Shown here: positions 1 through 10,900 of the stretch, piece after piece
How the letters are laid out: the number at the start of each line of letters is the position of its first letter
Position numbering within the stretch: the stretch's first letter is position 1
Assembly: GCA_025201375.1 (NCBI GenBank)
Contig: JAIWZP010000007.1
Span: forward strand, 372,001 to 436,000
Direction: 5' to 3'
Origin: Gongronella butleri
Lineage: Eukaryota; Mucoromycota; Mucoromycetes; Mucorales; Cunninghamellaceae
Length of the DNA: 64,000 nt
Notes under the pieces: model-generated
Seen by the model: the letters and a program-made list of their open reading frames with translations, nothing else
Database searches by the model: none
What the model was told of the DNA's origin: nothing
Translations under genes and position numbers: made by a program

Positions 1-3000
1 TGTGCGAGTGTTTCAAAGACACTGAGCAGCTGTACACGATTTTTGCGGAGGACCTCGAGAGTGACCTGGCAAGCTTTTTGGAACTCGCCCTGGTGGTGTG
101 TGACGCCCATGGCGTCGAGGAGGTTCTTTGTGAGTCGGAAGGGCACGATTTCAGGGACGGTGAGATTCAGGCCGCGGTCAAAAATCATGTTGACGTCGAC
201 GTGGACGGTGTCGCCGTTTGTGGCGTCAAAGAGCAAGTTTTCTGCGTGGCGGTCGCCGAGGCCTAGCACGTAGCCGACAATAGACATGACGGCCAGCGAC
301 CGCACGTACCGCGACCGGCTGGCAAACCAATGCGATGGTTCGGGGAAATGCTCCAAGAACCACTTGTAAAACACAGCAGGGCAGCGCGGCAGCACCACGT
401 CGGAAAAGACGCGTGTCTTTTCGTCGGGCTTTTTGCCATCGAGCAGGTGCCGGATTTGCGACATCAATGTGCGGTGCTCAATGCCTTGCGATTGCCACTC
501 GGAAGTCACAATGCTCTTTAGCGCGTTCAAATTGTTGATCCACTCGATTAGGCCCCACCGGTCACCCAGTGGAATCACCGCATACGTGCGAATGTCTAAC
601 AAAAAAAAAAAAAAAAGGAATTAGCCCGGTGACGCGTTTTTTTTTTTTGATTCTTTTTCGATTTTTTTATCATTCTTACACAATTGATGCTGGCGCGAGC
701 TGACGTTTTTCTTCAAAAAGGTGTTGATCATGGTGCTGAATTCCATGGTGCGCGCGTCCTTGCGAAGATCGTCGTTTCTTTTGCACAAAAAGTGGTATTG
801 CTTGCCATTGCTTGCGACAAAGGTGAAGCGCTTGGGTGCCTGGAGCGATTTCATGACAATGACGTCTGGCAGGATGCCCTGTATCGTGGGCAGGTCGGCA
901 GGGTACGGGTCGTGCTTTTTGTACGGCATGGCCTCATGCTCAGGCAACGTTGGCAGCAATGCGGATTCCAAAGGCACGCAAATCTCCAGGTGCTTCATTT
1001 GCAGCAATGCAGGGAATTTGTGCAGCGTCGCATTGGTTGTGTCCGCACCAAAATCTTCCTTGGCCACAGCCGATAATTGTCGCGTCAGCTCGCGCGCTTG
1101 CTGTCACACACGAAAAAAATAAAATAAATAAAAACGCGTCAGTGCCCTATTTTTCCGCCCCCTCTTTTCTTTCTCTTTCTTACCTCAAAAGCCGTCAGCA
1201 CATGAGGGTATGCCATGGCCTACAATCCATAGAGACGAGAAAAATAAGCAAAAATGATAAAAAACGCGCATAAAATAAAATAAAAAGGGACCTTACGTCG
1301 ATATTGCAGATGATTTGAGAAAGCCGGTCGCGGACAAGTCTATCTGTGGAGTTGTAGGATGCCTGGAGTGCCCATGCGGTTGTCTTTGGGTACGAAAGCA
1401 GCACCTTTGTAATGATGATGGCCAAAATGTCGGCCACCTCGTCATCGCCGATGGTCAGCCTGGATACGAGGCGCGGCAGAATGAGGCCAAACTAGATTCA
1501 TACCCGATAAAAAATGAGGATCAGTGTCTCAAGAAGCCAATTGGCACACATTTTTGTTTTATTTTACCTGGTAAGGCTGTGCTGTCTCTGCAAAGCGACG
1601 CATCAGATTGTTCATGTCAGAGTAGCCTTTTTTAATGGCCTCGACCAGTTTTCGGTCCTCTCTATATGGGAGGAAAAACAAATGAGTGTCTCGATATCCC
1701 CCCTTTTTTTTTTTTTTTTTGCATTCTGTATGCCCTACACTCTGCTGATGGTGCGCATTTCTTCTGCAAATTGCATCCAAATGGACAAGAGGCGCGGCAT
1801 GGTGTGATAAAAGTATTTTGATCCCCTGTTGAGGGCCTCGACGTACAATTCGCCCACCGAAGTCAGGATGCGATGGCTGAAAAGAAGCGTGTTAGATGCG
1901 TCATAAACACGAATTGAGTGAAAAAAAAAACCCCCCCTCACATTTGCTTTTGATGCTTTTTGTTGTCTGCCAGGCGGTCGTAAAAGCTGCCCTGCATGAA
2001 ATGGGGCTTCTCGAATCTATAAAAAAAAAAACAAGGTAACGCGTCAGATGGAGCGGGAGGAAGGTCAAGACACACGAAAAAAAAAACGAAAAACGGGCAT
2101 ACGTGGCGCCTTCTTTTCTGGCCTCGAGGTAGATTTGCTGGGTATCCTTTGGTAGTGCGCCGATATTGTCAGTGTACTTTGCACGCAGCAGCGTGGCATT
2201 GACGTTTCCGCGAAGTGCGGGGTCCTCGAGGACCTTGATGGCAGGGCGTGTCTGGCCAATGGCATTGTACCATTTGGCGTGCTCAATAAGTGCGCGCGGG
2301 TCCTCTTTTTCCTTGCCGGTGAGTGCGTGAAGCGTGGCCATGAGCGCGACGTCTGTGTCATTTGCCTTGCGAGCGGTCTTTGCCAGCAAGAGCCACAAAT
2401 CGCGCTCGCCTGGGGCCTGCTGGATGGAAGGTAGTGGCGGTGATGACGGCATTGCCGGCTGGCCATGCTCGTTGTTATTAAAAAGTGGCGCCATGGCATT
2501 GGAAGCGGCATGGATGGCGGCGGACGCGTCGGGTTTCCAAAGCGTGTATTGCGACGCGATTTGAAAGTCTAGCAGCGCGCGTTGATCGCGATAAAGCGGG
2601 GATGTGAAGGCGAATTGGCGGATCCATGCTTTTTGGTACGCGTCGCGCGCGTCGTCGGGCTGGTCGTGGAGCAACACGCTACTTTCGAGGTCGTGGACGC
2701 GCTGCAGCCGCAGCACAGACTCGAGCGCCTGGTGGTATGACTGCGGCCCAGCCTGTGTGAGCCGCTCCACCTCGAGCGCCTTGGCACTCTTCAAATCGCC
2801 ATAAGCCGCCGCCCAGCTGCGCGTCTGCAAATGCGACAGCGCACGCGCAATCAACGCGTCAAACGATGATTCGTCCATCGGCTCCCGTGCAAATTTATGC
2901 AATTGATTCTATGAAATAAAAAAAAGGGCGGTGCGGAAACAAGCGCGTTAAAAGAAACCATGGAAATGCAAAAAAAAAAAAAAAAAAAAAAAAAAAAGCA

Positions 3001-6000
3001 AAAAAAAAAAACAAAAAAACCCCCCCTCGCCCTCTTTTTACCCAATTGCCTGTTTTCCACGCAACCTCGAGGCGATAGCCATTGAGCTGTTTGCGTAGGT
3101 GAGGCATGAGGTCGATGGCACGACTGGTGTAGCTCATCATGCGATCGTAATCGCCCAATTGGCGCAGACAATGGATGTAGCGGGGCATGAGCGTGTGTGT
3201 GGTCTTGTCGTCGGGCATGTTGCGTGGGATGTGGATGGTGGAAGTGACGCTGCGCTGGCGCTTGACGCGGTCATTGTCATATTTGCTGTGTTCTGCGCCG
3301 TCGAGAACGTGTTCATAAAAGAGCTGTGCCTGTTTCCAGTGGCCGAGGGTCTCAAAGTGCAGGATCTGGTGCTCCGTCTTCCAATACTTGACGTACATGG
3401 CCAGGACAGCCGTGACGGCGTCGGTGTTCTCCATGTGGATGTAAATCTGGCACAAATTGTCGAGGTCGTCGGATGTGACGGCACCCGCGCGCTCCAGGGT
3501 CGCCTTGATGCCCAATTCCAGGTGCATGAGCGCCAAGGGGTAATTTTTGGTTCGAAAAGCCGCCTTGGCCATCAAGTCGTGCGGAATCGTGTCCAAAAAT
3601 TGGCGGATGGAGCGAATCTCGTTTTGTTGCGCGACTTTGGCCACCCCTTTTTTCTGCCGCTGTCGAATCCAACTGCGGCAGTATTCGATGATGGCCACCA
3701 CCATCTTTTTTTTTAAAAAAAAAGTCATCAGACTGCCTGCTTCCTTTTTTTCTCTTTTCTTTCCCTCATTTTTTCTCATTTATTTTTTCTCTGCGTCTTT
3801 TTTCTTTTTTTACCGTGAGCGATCCCTCTGTCATCTCGTGGTCGAATCCCTCGCCCTTGACGACGCCAACAACCTCATCGGTCAGGCGTTTGCATCGATT
3901 TGTATCGCCGTAGACGAGGATGGGGGTGATCATGTAAGGAATGAGATGCTGGGTGAGTGCGACGTTGCCTGTTGCGACCGAGGGCCGGCAAGCTTCAAAG
4001 AGGTTGAAGGCGGCGTGCGGCAGCAGGTCCTGAAGGCAATTGCACAGGTAATAGTAGAAATTGACGAGCCATTCGCGGAAAGCATGGCGTGTGGTGGCGT
4101 ACAAAGGGAATTGGAGCGCAGGGACGTCAATGTCGCCAACGGAAAAGTTGGAGACGAGAAAAGGGCTGAGAAAGTCTTGCATGTCGGGGTGGATGGACGA
4201 CCAAAGTGGATTGGTGGGGCTGCGCAGATCAATGGCGCGCAATACCTGCTGGATCGAGTATTGTGTGCAATGGTGGGCGGTTGAATTGTCGGGTGCAAGT
4301 GACAGTGACGCGGACCGAAAGGAAGTGGCATGATAGGTTGGGTACAAATGGCGTTCAATGAGGTCCAGGGCGAAATTTCGGGCTTCCTGGACGTCGTCGT
4401 TTAGATGATTGAGCAAAATCAGGCGATGCAAGCGTGTGTACTGCTTTGTTGCTGCTGCGGTGGACGAGGGGGAGGGCGATTGAAGGTGATTGGGGTCGAT
4501 GGCGCCAAGTTTGCCAAGGCAAGAAGCAGCAAGATCTTTTATGCCGTGGCGATGGGCATTGGTCTTGATCACGTGGAGAAGCAGATCATAGAGGGTGGCG
4601 AGGTGTGGCCATACTTTGTCGGAGAGCGTGTCGTTGCGGCAAAGATAATTGTACAGCGCCGTCAGTGCCTCAAACGAGCCATTGGCCGCGACATGACTCA
4701 TGAGTTGGTCCAGGGGAATGCTATCATTGTACAAGCTCTTTTCATCGGCGATCCATGCGGCCAAGTCGCTCATCTCGTCGTATGGAGGCAGTGCAGGCAG
4801 CTGGTGAAGCGTCGCCGGGAACGCCATCACCGCATTCTTAATGCATACCGTCAAATCTGCGACAACCGCGGACTTGAGCGAGTCTGGCACAAATGGGAAA
4901 TACTGCAGCACGCCACGCGCCACTGCGCACACGTGCCGACATTCCTTGGCCGACGACAGCGTGAGCAGACGTTGCCAGAACGCGTACCCCTCGTTTCCGT
5001 CGTCATTGGTATATTCGTCCATCGCCTGACCGACAGACAGCAGCTAAATCATTTAAAAAGCGTCCATAAGTCCATGGAAAAAAAAAGAAAAAAGCGCGCT
5101 CCCCCATCGAATCCAAAAAAAAGCGCGTTTTCTTTCCCTTTTTTCAATTTTTCTTTCTTTTTACCTGTGTCATAAAGTCCGCGGCACGGTGGCCAATCAG
5201 GTCGAGGACGGCGGTGAGCGAGGCCAAGGCGCGTCGGCGTTTGAGCGTGTAATCGATGGCAAGGGTGTCAAAAATGACGGTGTTGACGCTGCTGATGACG
5301 ACGGCCAAGAAATTCACAATGTACGACGCGAGCGTGTCGAATCGGTACGAGCTCCAGCCCATCACGTGTTCCAGCGCGGCCATCACCTAGTCAAAAAAAA
5401 AAAAAGTGGAGCAATTTTAGCAAATTTGCGTTTTTTTTTTGTGTTTTTTTGACGCGTCGGTGCGATCCCCCCCCTTTTTTTTTTTACCCTTTGCTTATTT
5501 TCGGCCCATAATTGCGAGATCAGATAGACGACGGCCTCTGTGATGTTGCCGCGCAGCATCTCTTGAGGCACGCTGGCGAGTTTGACATGATCGGGAAGGT
5601 TTGCGCCGTCGTGAATAATGTGGAGCAATGTGTCGTCATTATTGGCGTCGTGGATTAGGGACACGAGCAAGATGAGATGACCAAATCTCTGGTAAAATTC
5701 AGGCACGGGCAGGCGGGCGGCGGCAGCGACGGCATTGACCTTTTTGTGCAAAACGGCCAGATCGGCGGGCAGTGGGACAAACAGGTACGTGCAGACGTCG
5801 TGCATGTTGGAAAGCAGAAACGCGGGCAACGTCTTGTCAAACAGGTGTGGAATAATAGCGGCGACGGCCGGGCGCGTCTCCAGGGCGTCAATGGTCGCAT
5901 GAAGAAGCTGTCGTTGCTGATCGCCCGTGATCCTCTCGCTTGGACGCACATGCGACGGCAGCCGTGCAAGCCAAGCTTCCGCTGGTGCATGATCCCCTGC

Positions 6001-6036
6001 TAAAAGTGAAGAGAGAACAGGTAAAAGAGAGTCCAT
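1..6036 (-). CDS. ATR/Rad3/Mec1-type checkpoint kinase (3' end cut by window)
   Basis: PI3K-like protein kinase of the DNA-damage/replication checkpoint (nuclear; partner ATRIP/Ddc2 in the known family). Twelve exons read on the minus strand: 6036-5488, 5386-5165, 5043-3814, 3704-3042, 2908-2103, 2016-1942, 1876-1739, 1661-1568, 1491-1297, 1219-1184, 1100-680, 595-1, all phase-consistent, about 1,670 residues so far. Exons 4-10 are a FAT-type helical region. Exon 11 carries the kinase N-lobe (DDLRKDARTMEF); exon 12 has IRTYAVIPLGDRWG, the catalytic GLGDRHAENLLF and the metal-binding HVDVNMIFDRG, then VPEIVPFRLT, all closest to ATR rather than ATM, TOR or DNA-PK. The FATC end lies beyond base 1. 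Start at 6036 chosen because upstream frame is poly-Phe from a T-tract. Exon 3 could instead begin after the CAG near 5026. The N-terminal HEAT region is much shorter than in known ATR proteins (about 2,400-2,650 residues). Confidence 0.93.
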
Positions 6037-6330
6037 GCACACAAAAGAGGGCCACCACAGATAAAAGCGAAAAAGAGGTGGAAAAGAGTAAGCGAAAGAA
6101 AAAAAAAAAAAAAAAAGATGGCCCATTTTTCCCCGCCCTCTTTTCCTTTTTAAAAGCGCGTCGCGCCTAAAATGGGTTTTTTTTTATTTTTTTGCTCCAC
6201 TTGGTTTTGCCCATCCGTTTGGCCCGCAGCAGAGATCATGGATCAAGTCCCAAAAAAGTGAATCAAGTGTGATGATTGAATGTGATTTTTCATCGTTTCT
6301 GCCCCTCTTTTTTATTTTATTATTATTTTG
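6037..6330. other. Intergenic: ATR upstream region and ZW10-like 3' flank
   Basis: 294 bases between the ATR start and the ZW10-like stop, two genes in the same orientation. It holds an A-run near 6100-6117, T-runs at 6178-6192, and pyrimidine-rich sequence. No ORF of interest; it should contain the ATR promoter and the polyadenylation region of the gene at 15096-6331. Confidence 0.6.
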
Positions 6331-6698
6331 TCATTGGTACGCACTCATATCGATCTCATCATCGTCGCCCCAGCCGTCCTCGTCATCAAGATCGAGGTTT
6401 AAGAGGTCTGTCGCGTTTTTGGGTTGCAATTGCTGCAATTGGGGATTGGCGCTCACAGAGGGCTGTATGGTAGGCTGCGTTGCTTGCGACGCAGGCGCCG
6501 TCGTCGTCGTCGTTGTCGTCGTTGTCGTTGTTGTCGTTGTCGTCGTCCACGTCTGCAACACGTCTTCTTCATCTTCTGCCCAGCCATCTTGTTCCCACGC
6601 ATCCATGACCACAGGCTCATCTTGGTATTCCCATCGATGGTGCTCCACAGGCGGATGCGACCCATGGCCACTCGCAGAAGATGAAACACCTGTTGTAA

Positions 6699-6737
<39 letters not shown>

Positions 6738-7962
6738 TCAATTCGTGCTCAATTCACTCAGTTTCACATTATTTCACGCAAATCCACGTAAATGGTGGAA
6801 TTGGGCGCGTACCTGTCATGGGCGAGAGATCGACCTGGCTTGCATGGATGCCGCTATCGAGGCTGGTGTTGCCATCGGGCGACGTGACGAGCGAATTGGT
6901 GAAATCCAGCACGTCTTCATCATCGGACCAGCCCTCTTGCTCGACATGGAGCACGTGGGGCGGCTGAACGAGTGGCTGTAGCTGCTGATATTGCTGCTGA
7001 ACCTCTTGGTGCTGCGCAGAGGCCAGGTCTTGTTGAAGTGGCTGCAGCACATCCATGGTCACGTCATCATCCATGTCTGACCAGCCGTCGCGCACCTCCG
7101 TCGCATCATCCTCCTCGGGCGCCATGGAAGCCATGGTATCAGCGACAATCTGCAGAGTGGTGCGAATATTCATGAGTTAAAAAATGAAAAAAAGTGGAAG
7201 TGAGGAAAAAAAAAAGGGGCAATCCGATTTCTTCTTTTTCCTTTTTTTTTTTTTTTTTGTTACCTGTGATGCATCAGCCATTGGCTCATCCGTTTGAGCG
7301 GGTGTATCCATCGGCACAGAAGCATCCATTGATGTCGCAGGCTCGGCAATTGTCGCGACTGGCTCAAGCACGTCGTCGGCGGCCGCCATTGGCGCCATTG
7401 GGCCATGCTCAAGCACGAGCGCGTCGCCCTCGTGCATAAAAGACGCCAGCACGTCATCGTCCGCAGCAAATCCGTCGGCAGAATTATCATCATCTTGTTT
7501 TTCAGTGAAAACAGACCATTCTTGCGCGCTTTCATGCGTGCTTTCGCGTTTTGGTGTGCGCAGTGTGTCGTCGTGGGCCATGGCTTCCTCCAGCAATTCT
7601 TGGTCAATCGTGGCTGGCGACAACACCGTGTCAATCGCGGCAATCGCAGACTCAGCCGAATCTTGTGCAGCAACAGGGTCATCCGAGCTAATCTCCGGGG
7701 AAAGCGCGTCGAAAGAAGAGTGTTGTGCCACAACAGGTTCTTCCGGGATGGATACAACGGGCGCCAATGGGTCGGGCAAGCTCTCCGTGGCCGAAGGGGC
7801 AAAGGGACGCGGCGTAGCATCGTCGTCGTCTCGTCCGCCAGACACATCTGCAAGGTCGTGGTCACATGGCGGCGCAAGCATGTCCTGAGAGAAGAGAGAG
7901 TGAGTCGTCAATGTCAGTAATTGGATGCAAAAGACCTTTTTCTTTTTTTTCTCTCTTTTTCT

Positions 7963-7999
<37 letters not shown>

Positions 8000-10900
8000 G
8001 GCCAATTTCACCCCTCCCCTTCCCCCCTTTTTTTTTTAAAAAAAAAGATGTACCTGATCTTGGACGGGTGGTGTGGTGGTGGTGGTATTTTCGTGAGTTT
8101 CTAAGGATTGTTGTACAAAAGCGATCTCTGAGGTGTTTGGCGGTGGGCTAATGGCGTCTGCGGGCCAGCGCGACGTGGTATCAGCGAGGAGGTCGAGCGT
8201 GGCGTCTTGGTCGCCATCCTCTTCATCATCGTCATCGGGCAGTGCATTGATATTGGCGGCGAGGGATGGGGTTTCTGTGGCCATGGCGGGCGATGCCGCG
8301 TCCAATTGGGCCAAATCTTGCAACACATCGTCGTCATCGGCCCAGGCGCTTGCGTCCTGGTTGTCCGAGTCCAAAAATGCCATGGGCGTCTCCAAGACAT
8401 GATCAGCAAGCAGCGCATCAATGTCCGTGGCAAAGGACAGTGCTGCAGTGGCAAGATCTTGCACAGCAGGCTCCTTTTCCAAAAATGCCGCGTCACGAGT
8501 CGCTTGTTGGAGCGCCTCATCGTCGGCCACAGCCCACGACGTGCTCGCCTCTGCATCACCGGCGACCGTCTCCATCATGAAAGGAACCGTGGTTTCGTCG
8601 TAAAACGCATTTTGGTGCATGTTTTTGTCGTCTGTGGCAAAAGCAGCCGTTGCTTGCTGATCGACAGGTTCGGCGGGCGCGATGGGCTCGACGGGCTCGC
8701 TGGGCGCGTCCATGGAAGGGGCAGGTGGCGATGTTTCCGCATGTTGAGCCAAATCGCCAAGAAGATCGTCTTGATCGTCCCAAGCACTCGTGTCTTGCTC
8801 ATCGATGGTCTCAAAGAGAGCCTTGTGTGCGTCGTCGACCGCGTCTGTCGGAGACGCGCTGTTACTTGCTGCGCCACTTGCCGCAGCAACCGTGTCCTGA
8901 GGCAAATGTTGCAAAACATCGTCGTCATTGCCCGCCCAAGCACCTGCTTGCTCCTCGTCAGCACCAATGGATGGCTCCATGGCTGCACCATCCTTATCAG
9001 CAACATCCGCATCATCCAACACATCCAAATCAGCCGCGGAGCCGCTGGTCATCGCATGGACCACGTCTTGCGCGCCATGATGTTGGTTTCCGTCTTGCTT
9101 TTCATCGTACAATGCGCCGCTATCCAATGATGCTTGAGCTGCCTGGTCAGCAATGGGAGAGAAAAGGTCGTTTTGGATTTCAATGGGCGGTGCAGTCTCA
9201 AGGGGCGTGTCGCTGACCGCATTGGATGTAAAATCAGCTTGATGGTGAACCAGTGGTACATCCGTGCCGATGTCATCATCCCAAGCACCTTCTTCTTGCG
9301 CCACCGCTTCTTCCTCTTTAGGCTGCAGGGCCGTTTGAGCCATTGAAACCACAGGCTCCGTGATCTCCGTGGTCGTCATCGTGACCGGCTCATGACCTGC
9401 TGCCTCGCCGGACAATGCCGTATCCACGAATGTCATTGGCTCTGTCACTCCCAGTAAAACATGGTCATTCGTGGCCGTCGCGTCGCCAGAATCTAATTAA
9501 TCGGCGCGGTCAGCCATTTTCTGCTTTTTTTTTCTCATTTTTCTCATCTTTTTTTTTTTTCTTTCTTACCAATGGCCAGGTCCTGGACGTCACCCAATGG
9601 CACATTCACGTCCCACTCAACGGACAGGGCGCCGTGATGGTCTTGAGCATCATCTTGGGGTGCCATTTCCAGGTGGAATGCGGTATCTGCAGCATGCACG
9701 GCCGATGGCGCTGCGGAAACATCGATTTCCGCATCAATGTTGTCGGCGCACGCGCCATGTTCGTCTTGCGTGTCATTGATGGGCTCGACGGCCGAGTCGG
9801 TGGCGGGCGGCGCGCTTGAAAGATCGATTTCCGCGCCAATGTCGTCCGACCACGCACTGTGATCCTCGTTTTCCTGGACATTGCTTTCAGATGGCATGTC
9901 ATGGGCGGGCTCGACAAGATCAATGGCGCGCGGCACGCTCGGTACGTCGATTCCCACGTTATTGTCGTCTGACCAGGCGCTTTGTTCATCGTGGACGTCA
10001 TTTTCGGGCTGCCATTCAAGGTGAGGGGCCGGCACAGGATCATGCGCGGCATTGTCAAGCTCGGCGGCAGCAATGGTCGAGGCGGGAGGCACGCTTGGCA
10101 TGTCAATGCCAATTTCCACCTCCATTTCGTCCGACCACGCGCCATGGTCCTCCTGGACCTCGTTTTCTGGTTGCAATTCAAGGCGCGGGGTAAGAGCATT
10201 GTCGTGCGCGTCACTGGCAGGTTCGGCAGCGGTGTCGGTGTCGGTGGCGGGTGGTATGCTCGGAATGTCGATTTCAACGTCAATGTCATCCGACCACGCG
10301 CCATGATCTTCCTGGACCTCGCTTTCTGGTTGCAATTCAAGGTGAGGGGTAGAACCAGGCTCATGCACATCATGAGCAGGCTCATTTGTGGCGTTCGAGG
10401 CGGGTGGCAAGCTCGGAATGTCGATTTCCACATCCATTTCATCCGACCAGGCGCCATGATCTTCCTGGACCTCGTTTTCTGGTTGCAATTCAAGGCGAGG
10501 AGCACGAGCATTGTCATGCGCGTCACTAGCAGGTTCGGCAGCGGTGTCCGTGGCAGGTGGTAAGCTCGGGATGTCGATTTCCACATCAATATCATCCGAC
10601 CACGCGCCATGATCTTCCTGGACGTCGTTTTCTGATTGCAATTCAAGGTGAGGGGCAGAAACAGGCTCATGCACATCATGAGCAGGCTCATTTGTGGCAC
10701 TCGAGGCGGGTGGCAAGCTCGGAATGTCGATTTCCACGTCCATTTCATCCGACCAGGCGCCATGATCTTCCTGGACCTCGTTTTCTGGTTGCAGTTCAAG
10801 GCGAGGGGTAAGGGCATCATCACGTGCATCATCGGCAGGCTCGGGGACGGTGTCGGTGGCGGGTTGTGCGCTTGACATGTCGATTTCCACATCCAATTCA

